Below, in pieces: positions 27,753 through 35,880 of a stretch of DNA of 64,000 nucleotides. How positions within the stretch are numbered: position 1 is the stretch's first letter; each line of letters opens with the position of its first letter. The translations under genes and the position numbers were made by a program. The notes below the pieces were generated by a model. That model was not told the DNA's origin and searched no databases. It saw only the letters and a program-made list of their open reading frames with translations. The DNA is from Psychroflexus curvus (GTDB taxonomy: Bacteria > Bacteroidota > Bacteroidia > Flavobacteriales > Flavobacteriaceae): positions 248,001 through 312,000 of the forward strand of contig NZ_JAIQZF010000005.1 in NCBI RefSeq assembly GCF_020164585.1, read 5' to 3'.

Positions 27753-27795
27753 CTGTAAATGGTTTTAAACGGTCAACGCTATTTAGGGAAGGTCA

Positions 27796-27850
27796 AAGGT
27801 CATTCTACTTTCTACTTTCTACTTTGCACTTTCTATCGTCGGAATGACAA
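27796..27850. repeat. Right half of the repeat unit split by the IS
   Basis: TCATTCTACTTTCTAC then TATCGTCGGAATGACAA continues the unit that ends at 26373, marking the IS as a later insertion. Confidence 0.7.
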
Positions 27851-27852
27851 AC

Positions 27853-27893
27853 AAAAAAAGCCTGAAATTCTAGATTTAGAATTTCAGGCTTTT
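27853..27893 (-). terminator. Intrinsic terminator of the acyl-CoA dehydrogenase gene
   Basis: The stem AGCCTGAAATTCT / AGAATTTCAGGCT with an 8-base loop is followed on the minus strand by T7, 20 bp after the stop codon. Confidence 0.9.
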
Positions 27894-27913
27894 GCTATAA
27901 TTCAAATTCAAAA

Positions 27914-29056
27914 TTAGTCTGCCAAAATACTTCTGGAGATGACTATTTTTTGAATTTCTGAGGTTCCTTCGTAAATCTGAGTGATTTTCGCATCACGCAT
28001 CATTCGTTCCACATGGTATTCTTTCACGTATCCATTTCCACCGTGAACCTGAACCGCTTCTACTGTTACATCCATCGCAACCTGAGACGCATAAAGCTTA
28101 GCCATAGCCCCAGACAAATCGTAGTTATGTCCATTGTCCTTATCCCAGGCTGCTTTCATAACCATATGTCTCGCCGCTTCAATGCTGGTGTGCATGTCTG
28201 CCAGTTTAAAAGCAATGGCCTGGTGATTTTTGATTTCAGTTCCAAAGGCTTTTCTGATTTTGGAATACTCTTTTGCCATTTCATAAGCACCGGCAGCAAT
28301 TCCCAGAGCCTGAGCAGCAATTCCAATTCTTCCACCAGCCAGAGTTTTCATGGCAAACTTGAATCCGAAACCATCTTCTCCAATTCTGTTTTCTTTAGGC
28401 ACTTTCACATCATTGAAGGTCAACGAATGCGTATCACTTCCGCGAATGCCCATTTTTTGTTCTTTAGGACCCACTTCAAAACCTTCCATGCCTTTTTCTA
28501 CGATAAACGCATTGATTCCACGGTGTTTTTTCTCTTTATCGGTATGAGCTATCACCAGATATATTTCTGCTGAATTCCCATTGGTTATCCAGTTTTTGGT
28601 GCCGTTAAGGATGTAGTGATCCCCTTTATCTATGGCCGTCGTTTTTTGAGACGTCGCATCACTTCCCGCTTCAGGTTCACTTAAACAAAAGGCTCCAATT
28701 TTCTCACCTGTGGTCAGTTTGGATAAATATTTTTTCTTTTGCTCTTCGGTACCGTAAGTATCCAGTCCCCAGCATACCAGCGAATTATTCACAGAAACCA
28801 CAACAGAAGCCGACGCATCTATTTTGGATAACTCTTCCATTGCCAACACATAAGAAACGGTGTCCATCCCACCTCCTCCATACTCTGGAGAGGCCATCAT
28901 TCCCATAAAACCAAGTTCACCCATTTTCTTAACCTGCTCTTTAGGAAATTCCTGTTTTTCATCACGTTCGATGACCCCGGGTTTCAATTCATTTATAGCG
29001 AAATCTCTCGCTGCCTGGCGAATCATTTCGTGCTCTTCTGTCAACTTAAAATCCAT
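27914..29056 (-). CDS. Acyl-CoA dehydrogenase
   Basis: This FAD enzyme makes the first oxidation of an acyl-CoA thioester, passing electrons to ETF. The 380 residues show the signatures FCLSEPEAGSDATS (about 130-145), NGTKNWITNG, and the C-terminal QIYEGTSEIQKIVISR with the catalytic Glu of the short/medium-chain and butyryl-CoA type. No signal peptide. It is monocistronic, with a consensus promoter upstream and a terminator downstream. Chain-length preference cannot be read from sequence alone, though the length and motifs fit short-chain or butyryl-CoA dehydrogenases. Confidence 0.95.
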   Translation of the reverse strand: MDFKLTEEHEMIRQAARDFAINELKPGVIERDEKQEFPKEQVKKMGELGFMGMMASPEYGGGGMDTVSYVLAMEELSKIDASASVVVSVNNSLVCWGLDTYGTEEQKKKYLSKLTTGEKIGAFCLSEPEAGSDATSQKTTAIDKGDHYILNGTKNWITNGNSAEIYLVIAHTDKEKKHRGINAFIVEKGMEGFEVGPKEQKMGIRGSDTHSLTFNDVKVPKENRIGEDGFGFKFAMKTLAGGRIGIAAQALGIAAGAYEMAKEYSKIRKAFGTEIKNHQAIAFKLADMHTSIEAARHMVMKAAWDKDNGHNYDLSGAMAKLYASQVAMDVTVEAVQVHGGNGYVKEYHVERMMRDAKITQIYEGTSEIQKIVISRSILAD

Positions 29057-29091
29057 ATAATTTCTGTTTCAGTTTTATTAAAAATTTGACA

Positions 29092-29122
29092 CAAATATAA
29101 GATTAACCTAAAGAATTTTCAA
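29092..29122 (-). promoter_or_regulatory. Promoter of the acyl-CoA dehydrogenase gene
   Basis: On the minus strand TTG (29122-29120), 20 bases, then TATATTTG (29099-29092), ending 35 bp before the start codon. Confidence 0.65.
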
Positions 29123-29219
29123 TCAAAGCTTTCATAATTTAAGATTAATGTAAAAAAACATGAAGCAAAAGTTCCTTCAGAAAAAATAGATATAAGTACA
29201 GGATTTGAGGACTTTAAAT

Positions 29220-29227
29220 TAATTTTG
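29220..29227 (+). promoter_or_regulatory. -7 promoter box of anmK
   Basis: TAATTTTG matches TAnnTTTG. The in-frame TTG at 29225 lies inside this box, so translation should start at the ATG at 29246. Confidence 0.4.
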
Positions 29228-29245
29228 AGCACAGAGAACTCATCT

Positions 29246-30298
29246 ATGAACACCTATTCTGTTATCGGCGTCATGTCTGGCACTTCCCTCGATGGAATTG
29301 ACCTTCTGCACTGCAGGTTCCAAAAAGGAAAACCCTTTTCTTTTGAAATTCATACAGGCAGTACTTATGCCTATTCCTCAATCTGGATAGAAAAGTTGAA
29401 ACAGGCTCACACCTGGCCTTTAGAGCACATTAAAACCCTGGATGAAGACTACACGCTTTTGCTAGCTGACTATATCAACCGATTTATCAACGAGAACCAC
29501 TTGTCTGACATTGATTTTATCGCTTCTCACGGTCATACCATTTTACACCAACCCGAAAAGGGATTCACTTACCAAATTGGCAATCTGCCAAAGCTGGCCA
29601 CGTTGACCAAACAAAAAGTCATCTGCGATTTCAGGGTACAGGATGTGGAACGGGGCGGACAGGGTGCCCCTTTGGTTCCTATTGGCGATCGCCTGCTTTT
29701 TGGAGAGTACGATGCCTGTGTGAATCTGGGGGGCTTTGCCAATATTTCCTTTGAAAAGAATAATCAGCGTATTGCTTATGACATCTGCCCTGTCAATAAA
29801 ATCCTGAATATTTATGCCAACAGGCTTGGAAAAGAATTTGACGAAAGCGGCTCTATCGCCAGAACTTCAGTTCCAAATGTTGAGCTTGGTTATAAACTGG
29901 AAAAGCTTCAGTATTATTCCAAACCCCCGCCCAAATCCTTAGGCATCGAATGGCTGGAAGCTGAATTTCTCCCCCTATTGAATCTTACAGAATTGAGTTC
30001 CGAAGAAATAATAAGCACCTGCACACAACACTTCGCTCAACAAATTGCAAAGGCTATTACTGGTCACCGAAAGGTTCTTTTTACGGGTGGTGGAGCCTTC
30101 AATACCTATTTGGTGGAGCTGATTTCTAAGCAATGTGATGCCAAACTTGTCATCCCAAACCCTGAAGTGATTCATTACAAAGAGGCTTTGATTTTTGCCC
30201 TTCTGGGGGTTTTGAAAGCGCGTGGAGAAGTGAATGTTCTGGCATCGGTCACGGGGGCTTCGCGAGATCATTCTTCTGGTCGAGTTTTATTGCCTTAA
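29246..30298 (+). CDS. anmK: Anhydro-N-acetylmuramic acid kinase
   Basis: This cytosolic enzyme opens and phosphorylates 1,6-anhydro-MurNAc from cell-wall turnover to MurNAc-6-phosphate. From ATG 29246 it has 350 residues with the N-terminal phosphate-binding motif VIGVMSGTSLDGID, the central SHGHTILHQPEKGFTYQIG, DFRVQDVERGGQGAPLVP with the catalytic Asp region, and VLFTGGGAFN in the ASKHA fold. Length fits the family. A TTG seven codons upstream is in frame but lies in the promoter box. The next gene begins 92 bp downstream. Confidence 0.93.
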   Translation: MNTYSVIGVMSGTSLDGIDLLHCRFQKGKPFSFEIHTGSTYAYSSIWIEKLKQAHTWPLEHIKTLDEDYTLLLADYINRFINENHLSDIDFIASHGHTILHQPEKGFTYQIGNLPKLATLTKQKVICDFRVQDVERGGQGAPLVPIGDRLLFGEYDACVNLGGFANISFEKNNQRIAYDICPVNKILNIYANRLGKEFDESGSIARTSVPNVELGYKLEKLQYYSKPPPKSLGIEWLEAEFLPLLNLTELSSEEIISTCTQHFAQQIAKAITGHRKVLFTGGGAFNTYLVELISKQCDAKLVIPNPEVIHYKEALIFALLGVLKARGEVNVLASVTGASRDHSSGRVLLP

Positions 30299-30350
30299 TA
30301 GATTTTTAAGAATTATTGAATCTATAATTAGTCATGCTTTACTGAATCTA

Positions 30351-30358
30351 TATATTTG
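30351..30358 (+). promoter_or_regulatory. -7 promoter box upstream of the amino-acid dehydrogenase gene
   Basis: TATATTTG, 32 bp before the chosen ATG. No TTG at standard -33 spacing was found. Confidence 0.4.
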
Positions 30359-30389
30359 CGAGCAAATCATCAAAACGCGAAGATTTCTT

Positions 30390-31616
30390 ATGAAAGAACT
30401 TTTAAAAAAATACGAAGATAAAGCGCCCGAAATAGTGTTTCACTGGAGAGATTCTGAAACGGAAGCCGAGGGTTGGACGGTGATCAACTCACTGAGAGGT
30501 GGCGCTGCTGGCGGTGGAACGCGCATGCGAGAAGGACTCAACGAAAATGAGGTGCTGTCTTTGGCAAAAACCATGGAAATAAAATTTACAGTGTCTGGCC
30601 CGGACATTGGCGGTGCAAAATCGGGCATTAATTTCGACCCAAATGACCCCAGGAAACATGCAGTTTTGGAACGCTGGTATAAGGCGGTTTCGCCATTGTT
30701 GAAAAGCTATTACGGAACTGGTGGAGACCTGAATGTAGATGAAATCAACGAGGTCATTCCCATCACTGAAAGCTGTGGGGTGTGGCATCCACAGGAAGGT
30801 GTTTTTAACGGGCATTTTCAACCTACAGAAGCCGATAAAATCAACAGAATTGGTCAGCTGAGACAAGGTGTGATCAAGGTTATAGAAAACACCGATTATA
30901 CACCAGATGTATTGAGAAAATTCACTGTGGCCGACATGTGTACAGGCTATGGCGTTGCAGAGTCGGTAAAGCATTTTTATAATATTTACGGGGGTGATGT
31001 AAAAGGTAAAACAGCTATTATCCAGGGTTTTGGAAATGTGGGTTCTGCAGCAGCCTTTTACCTCTCCAAAATGGGGGCTAAAATCATTGGTATCCTGGAC
31101 CGAGATGGGGGATTGATCAATAAAGACGGATATACTTATGAACAGATCAAAGACTTGTTTTTAGCTAAAGAAGGAAACACCTTAAAAAGCCAGGATTTAA
31201 TTCCTTTTGACAAGGCCAATAAAGAGTTCTGGTCGCTTGGCGCAGAGATTTTTGCCCCTTGCGCTTCTTCCAGACTTATTCAAAAAGACCAGATTGACAG
31301 TTTGGTGGAGCATGGTCTGGAAGTGATTTCCTGTGGGGCGAATGTGCCTTTTGCAGACAAGGAAATCTTCTTTGGTCCTATCATGGAATACGCCGACCAA
31401 AAGGCCAGCGTGATTCCCGACTTTATTGCCAACTGTGGTATGGCCAGAGTCTTTGCTTACTTTATGGAACGCAAAGTTTTGATGACCGATGAGGCGATTT
31501 TTAATGATATTTCTATCACCATTGAAAATGCCATTCAGCATACCTTTGAAAATAACAATGACAAAAAACACATCAGCAGTGTGGCTTTTGAGATTGCCCT
31601 AAAACAATTGGTCTAA
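30390..31616 (+). CDS. Glu/Leu/Phe/Val dehydrogenase family protein
   Basis: From ATG 30390 the protein has 408 residues. The substrate domain carries the catalytic Lys in DIGGAKSGINFDP (family GGxKxGI) and the Asp in GTGGDLNVDE. The NAD domain has IIQGFGNVGSAAAFYLSKMGAKI. The reaction is reversible oxidative deamination of an amino acid. The SG in place of GG and the overall divergence make glutamate uncertain, and leucine or valine are possible. The frame is open for 52 codons further upstream, but that part overlaps anmK and has no family resemblance, and a promoter box lies just before the chosen start. Confidence 0.88.
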   Translation: MKELLKKYEDKAPEIVFHWRDSETEAEGWTVINSLRGGAAGGGTRMREGLNENEVLSLAKTMEIKFTVSGPDIGGAKSGINFDPNDPRKHAVLERWYKAVSPLLKSYYGTGGDLNVDEINEVIPITESCGVWHPQEGVFNGHFQPTEADKINRIGQLRQGVIKVIENTDYTPDVLRKFTVADMCTGYGVAESVKHFYNIYGGDVKGKTAIIQGFGNVGSAAAFYLSKMGAKIIGILDRDGGLINKDGYTYEQIKDLFLAKEGNTLKSQDLIPFDKANKEFWSLGAEIFAPCASSRLIQKDQIDSLVEHGLEVISCGANVPFADKEIFFGPIMEYADQKASVIPDFIANCGMARVFAYFMERKVLMTDEAIFNDISITIENAIQHTFENNNDKKHISSVAFEIALKQLV

Positions 31617-31691
31617 TGCTGAAATACTTATGAAGTGATAAAATTAATTGCTTACATTAGCGTTGTTTATATCATAAATACACCATAACTC

Positions 31692-32381
31692 ATGTTGATA
31701 CCATTTACTCAAGAAACTCCTGTCGCCGGAGAAGAACTTGTTGAAGAGAAAACCTTATCCATCATCGATTTAATGTTCAGTGGTGGGCCAGGAGGAACTA
31801 TTATCATATTGATTTTGGCCGTGCTTTTGTTCCTTGCAATTTACATTTATTTTGAACGTATTTTCGCTATCAAAGCAGCTTCCAGAACCGATAAGAATTT
31901 TATGAACCAGATCAAAGACAGCGTGACATCAGGCAATATTGAGTCGGCAAAGATGCGTTGTGCACAGGAAAACTCACCGGTAGCAAGGCTTACTGAAAAG
32001 GGGATTTCCAGAATTGGCTCCCCTTTGGAAGACATCAATACTGCCATAGAAAATGCCGGCCGACTTGAAGTTTACAAGCTGGAAAAAAACGTCAGTGTTT
32101 TGGCAACCATCGCCGGTGCTGCCCCAATGATTGGTTTTTTGGGAACGGTGATAGGAATGGTTATTGCTTTTCATGAGCTGGCGAGCAGCAGCGGCCAAGC
32201 CGAAATGGGATCGCTGGCCGAAGGTATTTATACCGCAATGACCACAACTGTGGCTGGCCTTATCGTTGGTATTATTGCTTACATCGGTTACAACCACGTG
32301 GTCGTCAGAACCGACAAAGTGGTACACCAGATGGAAGCTACCGCCGTAGATTTTCTGGATTTATTGAACGAACCTAGTTAG
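31692..32381 (+). CDS. exbB: ExbB-type proton channel (MotA/TolQ/ExbB)
   Basis: It forms the inner-membrane proton channel that energises TonB receptors. The 229 residues have a first membrane segment (about 36-55: IIILILAVLLFLAIYIYFE) and two more around APMIGFLGTVIGMVIAFHEL and MTTTVAGLIVGIIAYIGY, the conserved core of the family. A TolQ role cannot be excluded. ExbD follows after 2 bp, then TonB, so the whole motor is one operon that could power the TonB receptor at 12.1 kb. Confidence 0.92.
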   Translation: MLIPFTQETPVAGEELVEEKTLSIIDLMFSGGPGGTIIILILAVLLFLAIYIYFERIFAIKAASRTDKNFMNQIKDSVTSGNIESAKMRCAQENSPVARLTEKGISRIGSPLEDINTAIENAGRLEVYKLEKNVSVLATIAGAAPMIGFLGTVIGMVIAFHELASSSGQAEMGSLAEGIYTAMTTTVAGLIVGIIAYIGYNHVVVRTDKVVHQMEATAVDFLDLLNEPS

Positions 32382-32383
32382 TT

Positions 32384-32776
32384 ATGAATTTACGAGGTAG
32401 AAATAAAGTGAGTGCCACCTTCAGCATGTCTTCTATGACAGACATTGTGTTCTTGTTGCTCATCTTTTTTATGTTGACGTCTCCAATAATCACCCCCGAA
32501 GCTTTGGATTTAATATTACCAAAAGCCAAAGGAAAGACCACTTCCAAACAAAACGTGGCCGTAAGCATTACTGAAGATTTGAAATTTTATATCGATGAAG
32601 AAGAAGTCAATTTCAAGAGCATAGAAAAAGCTCTAAAATCCAGGCTGAGCGGTATTGAGGAACCTACAATCATTTTGCGTGCCGCGGAAGGAGTTCCTAT
32701 TGAAAAAGCGGTACTCATAATGGATATTGCCAACAGAAATAAATATAAAATTGTACTGGCTGTGAAACCCAACTAA
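32384..32776 (+). CDS. exbD: ExbD-type biopolymer transporter
   Basis: The 130-residue protein has a single membrane helix (about 19-40) with the proton-carrying Asp in SSMTDIVFLLLIFFMLTSP and a small periplasmic domain. It partners ExbB in the inner membrane. The start is 2 bp after the exbB stop, and tonB begins 3 bp after its own stop. Confidence 0.92.
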   Translation: MNLRGRNKVSATFSMSSMTDIVFLLLIFFMLTSPIITPEALDLILPKAKGKTTSKQNVAVSITEDLKFYIDEEEVNFKSIEKALKSRLSGIEEPTIILRAAEGVPIEKAVLIMDIANRNKYKIVLAVKPN

Positions 32777-32779
32777 ATC

Positions 32780-33658
32780 GTGAGCATATTTAAGACCAAA
32801 CACGAGAAGAAATCCTTCCTCATCACCACAGGGCTGTATATCCTGTTTGTGTTGCTGATGTTTTTCTTTGGATTAAACTATATGGATCCTCCGGAGCAGA
32901 GAGGCATTGCAATTAATTTTGGAACGACAGATATGGGTTCTGGCGACGAACAACCCAGTACACCATTAAAAACTTCTCCACAACCTGCAAGTACGCCTCC
33001 ACCACCTCAAGAAGTGGAAGAAGCTGTTGTTGAGGATATTCAGGAGGATGTAGTGACTCAGGACCTTGAAGAAGCTCCAGTCATCAAAGAAAAAGAAAAG
33101 GTTGTAAAAGAAATCAAAAAGCAACCCGAAAAGCCAAAGGAAGAGGTTCAGGAAAAAGTCGAGGAAGCTCCACCTGAACCTACTCCAGAACCCGAACCTG
33201 TCAAAGAGCAAAAACCGGAAAAATCGGTTACCGATGCTATGGAAAGTTTGATGAACGGGCCCGAAAATGACGGACAGGCTGAAGGCGGAGAAGGCACCGA
33301 CAATCAGGCAGGAGATAAAGGCGACCCGGAAGGTGACCCCAATGCCAAAAACTATTACGGAACTGGAAAAGGACTGGATGGAGATGGCAACTACCGACTT
33401 GGTGGAAGAAAAGCCCTTTCTAAAAAGAAATTTGTCCAGGAATGTGATGAGTCCGGAGAGGTGGTTGTGAGAATAGAAGTCAACAGAATGGGTGACGTGG
33501 TGAAAGCAACGCCAGGCGCCAAAGGAACCACCAACTCAAGTACATGCCTTTTGGATCCCGCCAAGCGAGCAGCACTGGCAACAAAATTCAACAGTGATTC
33601 TAAAGCGCCATCTACACAAATCGGTTTTATCACTTACGTTTTTAAATTATCTGAATAA
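32780..33658 (+). CDS. tonB: Energy transducer TonB-like protein
   Basis: GTG start. A membrane segment at about residues 12-31 is followed by a long Pro/Glu/Lys-rich spacer (about 50-150) that can span the periplasm, then a Gly/Asp-rich stretch. The C-terminal domain of about 90 residues (GEVVVRIEVNRMGDVVKATP) replaces the classical TonB C-terminus with the compact form common in Bacteroidota. It would pass energy from ExbBD to outer-membrane receptors. A TolA-like role is a weaker alternative. Confidence 0.88.
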   Translation: MSIFKTKHEKKSFLITTGLYILFVLLMFFFGLNYMDPPEQRGIAINFGTTDMGSGDEQPSTPLKTSPQPASTPPPPQEVEEAVVEDIQEDVVTQDLEEAPVIKEKEKVVKEIKKQPEKPKEEVQEKVEEAPPEPTPEPEPVKEQKPEKSVTDAMESLMNGPENDGQAEGGEGTDNQAGDKGDPEGDPNAKNYYGTGKGLDGDGNYRLGGRKALSKKKFVQECDESGEVVVRIEVNRMGDVVKATPGAKGTTNSSTCLLDPAKRAALATKFNSDSKAPSTQIGFITYVFKLSE

Positions 33659-33664
33659 ATACAA

Positions 33665-34885
33665 ATGACCTATACTGAAACGCTACACTGGATGTTTGAT
33701 CAACTTCCTATGTACCAGCGGCAAGGCAAAACAGCCTTCAAAAAAGATTTAACCAATACCTTAGCCTTGACCAAAGCGCTAGGAAATCCCGAGCAGCAGT
33801 TCAAAAGCATACATGTGGCAGGCACCAATGGAAAAGGGTCTGTAAGTCATATGTTGGCTTCTGTGTTGCAAAGCGCAGGGTATAACGTTGGTCTGTATAC
33901 CTCTCCTCATCTTACAGATTTCAGGGAGCGAATCAAAATCAACGGCGAACACATTCCTAAGGCCAATGTGATTGAATTTATAGCCCGGCACAAGACTTTT
34001 CTCGAAACTCAAAACCTGTCTTTTTTCGAAATGACCGTAGGAATGGCTTTTGATTATTTTGCTGCTAAAAAGGTGGATATAGCCATTATTGAAGTGGGTA
34101 TGGGCGGCCGACTCGACTCTACCAATATCATCACTCCCCTCCTCTCTGTGATTACCAACATAGGCATGGATCACATGGCTTTTCTAGGAGACACTTTGGA
34201 AAAAATCGCTGGAGAAAAAGCAGGAATTATCAAGAAAACGGTTCCTGTAGTAATTGGCGAAACCACTCCTAAAACCAAAGCTGTATTTATGAAAAAAGCT
34301 AAAAAAGAAATGGCTCCTATACACTTTGCTGAAGTATGGGACACTCCTCTACCCAATTGCGATCTAAAAGGCAGTTATCAAAAATTCAATTTAAAAACCT
34401 GTTTGAAAAGTCTTGAGGTTTTAAATGCTTTAGACGGCTGGAAAGTGACCAAAACAGCTATCAAAAGGGGTTTAGCAGAAGTTAAAGCCAATACACGATT
34501 AAGAGGACGTTGGGATATTTTAGACGAGTACCCTAAGATAATTGCAGACACGGCGCACAACAAAGAAGGTCTAACTTTAGTAATAGAGCAAGTACTACAG
34601 GAGAAATTTAAGGATTTACACATCGTTTTAGGCTTTGTAAACGATAAAGACCTGGATAGCGTTCTACCTTTATTTCCTAAAACGGCTAAGTATTACTTTT
34701 CTAAACCTGACGTTCCCAGAGGTATGGAAGCAACCAGCTTATATTACAAAGCCAAGGACTATGCGCTTTTCGGTAAAGCCTTTACAACGGTAGATAACGC
34801 GCTAAAGGCCGCACGGAGAGAAGCAAAAAAAGAGGATTTAATTTTTGTAGGTGGAAGTACCTTTACAGTGGCAGAAATTTTATAA
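33665..34885 (+). CDS. folC: Dihydrofolate synthase / folylpolyglutamate synthase
   Basis: This cytosolic Mur-ligase-family enzyme adds glutamate to dihydropteroate and to folates. The 406 residues hold the P-loop HVAGTNGKGSVSHMLASVL (about 43-61), LYTSPHLTDFRERI, GMGGRLDSTNI and ADTAHNKEGL. The length is slightly short but in the family range. The start is 6 bp after tonB, so it may be the last gene of the exbB-exbD-tonB transcript. A separate promoter serves the tRNAs beyond it. Confidence 0.93.
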   Translation: MTYTETLHWMFDQLPMYQRQGKTAFKKDLTNTLALTKALGNPEQQFKSIHVAGTNGKGSVSHMLASVLQSAGYNVGLYTSPHLTDFRERIKINGEHIPKANVIEFIARHKTFLETQNLSFFEMTVGMAFDYFAAKKVDIAIIEVGMGGRLDSTNIITPLLSVITNIGMDHMAFLGDTLEKIAGEKAGIIKKTVPVVIGETTPKTKAVFMKKAKKEMAPIHFAEVWDTPLPNCDLKGSYQKFNLKTCLKSLEVLNALDGWKVTKTAIKRGLAEVKANTRLRGRWDILDEYPKIIADTAHNKEGLTLVIEQVLQEKFKDLHIVLGFVNDKDLDSVLPLFPKTAKYYFSKPDVPRGMEATSLYYKAKDYALFGKAFTTVDNALKAARREAKKEDLIFVGGSTFTVAEIL

Positions 34886-34901
34886 AAAATAAAGCTTTTA
34901 G

Positions 34902-34931
34902 TTTGAGAAATCAAAATAAGGTTTATATTTG
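34902..34931 (+). promoter_or_regulatory. Promoter of the tRNA-Val pair
   Basis: TTTG (34902-34905), 18 bases, then TATATTTG (34924-34931), an exact fit to the Bacteroidota consensus, 13 bp before the first tRNA. Confidence 0.8.
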
Positions 34932-34944
34932 CAATCCCAATTTG

Positions 34945-35019
34945 GGGCGATTAGCTCAGCTGGTTCAGAGCACCTCGTTTACACCGAGGGGGTCGGGGGT
35001 TCGAACCCCTCATCGCCCA
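34945..35019 (+). tRNA. tRNA-Val (anticodon TAC)
   Basis: A full cloverleaf can be drawn. The acceptor stem is GGGCGAT/ATCGCCC, the anticodon stem CCTCG/CGAGG with loop TTTACAC, and the T arm is GGGGGTTCGAACCCC. The discriminator is A, and CCA is not fully encoded. The anticodon is at 34980-34982. Confidence 0.96.
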
Positions 35020-35021
35020 CT

Positions 35022-35055
35022 AACCCTAGCTGAAAGTTAGGGTTTTTTATTTTTA
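35022..35055 (+). terminator. Intrinsic terminator between the tRNAs
   Basis: AACCCTA / TAGGGTT stem followed by a T-rich tract. Confidence 0.75.
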
Positions 35056-35059
35056 AGCC

Positions 35060-35134
35060 GGGTCATTAACTCAGTTGGTTCAGAGTGTTACCTTGACAGG
35101 GTAGAAGTCACTGGTTCGAATCCAGTATGACCCA
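35060..35134 (+). tRNA. tRNA-Val (anticodon GAC)
   Basis: The acceptor stem is GGGTCAT/ATGACCC. The anticodon stem is TTACC/GGTAG with a G-T pair and the loop TTGACAG, and the T arm is CTGGTTCGAATCCAG. Position 10 is A where most tRNAs have G (TTAACTC instead of TTAGCTC). It follows a terminator, so it may be expressed by read-through or processing. The anticodon is at 35095-35097. Confidence 0.93.
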
Positions 35135-35144
35135 CATCAAGCAG

Positions 35145-35175
35145 AAATCCAATACCCAAAGGTATTGGATTTTTC
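35145..35175 (+). terminator. Intrinsic terminator after the second tRNA-Val
   Basis: AAATCCAATACC / GGTATTGGATTT with loop CAAA, then more T. Confidence 0.85.
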
Positions 35176-35223
35176 ATTGGGTACAAACCCAAGCTTGCTT
35201 GTAGGGGTGTACCCAATGAAAAA
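35170..35223. repeat. Long inverted repeat
   Basis: Arms at 35170-35190 and 35203-35223 pair over about 20 bp (TTTTTCATTGGGTACA with its complement) around a 12-base loop containing AAGCTTGCTTGT. It directly adjoins the tRNA terminator and begins the repeat region. Confidence 0.8.
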
Positions 35224-35600
35224 GACAAAAAACGCGATAGCGGATTTGGATTTCTATTTGCAGGAGCGGGCTTCTCATCTGGATCAACACCGTTAATCCA
35301 GAAAATCAAAACCACAAGCAATAGACATTTCCAAGGACACGAGCCTACCTGGCAGCAAAGGCAGGCGAGACAAAAGGACACGAGCGGAACGCTCGCGCCT
35401 GCGACAACAAAAAAGACAAAAAACGCGATAGCGGTTTTTGAATTTCTATTTGCAGGAGCGGGCTTCTCATCTGGATTAACACCGTTAATCCAGAAAATCA
35501 AAACCACAAGCAATAGACATTTCCAAGGACACGAGCCTGCCTGGCAGCAAAGGCAGGCGAGACGAAAGGAAACGAGCGGAACGCTCGCGCCAGAACGTGG
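35219..35600. repeat. Two tandem copies of a 191-bp repeat
   Basis: The second copy is offset by 191 bp (GACAAAAAACGCGATAGCGG at 35224 and 35415). Each copy contains TTTGCAGGAGCGGGCTTCTC, a CACCGTTAATCCAGAAAATC block, and at its end the palindromic AGGCAGGCGAGAC plus CGAGCGGAACGCTCGCG. That end is related to the short repeats at 23.36, 25.19, 55.86 and 58.93 kb. A 141-codon leftward frame through both copies and the antisense of the tRNA is not considered a gene. Confidence 0.88.
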
Positions 35601-35880
35601 GCGTTACTCTTCCACCCAAAACTTCGCCACGATTTTATTTTTTGCAATTCGATAAAAAGTCGGCCGTTTCTATCACTAACTAATCATCATTTAAAGTAAT
35701 AAAACTTGTCAAATGGTCTACTTGGCTATTGCGTAAACGAAAAAAAGTCATCAAACACTCACTCTACACCTTTGGAACGGCTGGGGAGGAATTTCACCCT
35801 TCACCATTCACTTTTTAAACGATTATTCGATTATAATACACGATTTTACGAAAAACGTCTACAACTCAATACTATCCAAC
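35601..35880. other. Intergenic, no supported gene
   Basis: About 280 bp between the tandem repeat and the response-regulator stop codon. No gene, tRNA or hairpin of note was seen. A 72-codon rightward frame overlaps the regulator antisense and looks spurious. Confidence 0.5.

Larger units (their letters stand above)
26374..27795 (-). mobile_element. Degenerate IS3-family insertion sequence
   Basis: About 1.42 kb bounded by imperfect inverted repeats: left TGTCATTCCCTGATATAG then GTTGACCGTTT, right (complement) TGACCTTCCCTAAATAGC then GTTGACCGTTT. It contains an orfA-like gene and a broken orfB. It split a GIY-YIG-associated repeat unit. A clean target duplication could not be defined, although TCATTCT lies on both sides. 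The exact ends are uncertain by a few bases. Confidence 0.85.

Noticed and set aside
18776-27850. CRISPR array
   Set aside because: Repeats are 40-200 bp, irregularly spaced and lack uniform spacers. No cas genes.
35088-35513. 141-codon leftward frame across the tandem repeat
   Set aside because: It reads through both repeat copies and the antisense of tRNA-Val (GFEPVTSTLSR-type translation of a T arm), and the same peptide occurs twice. No start context or family.
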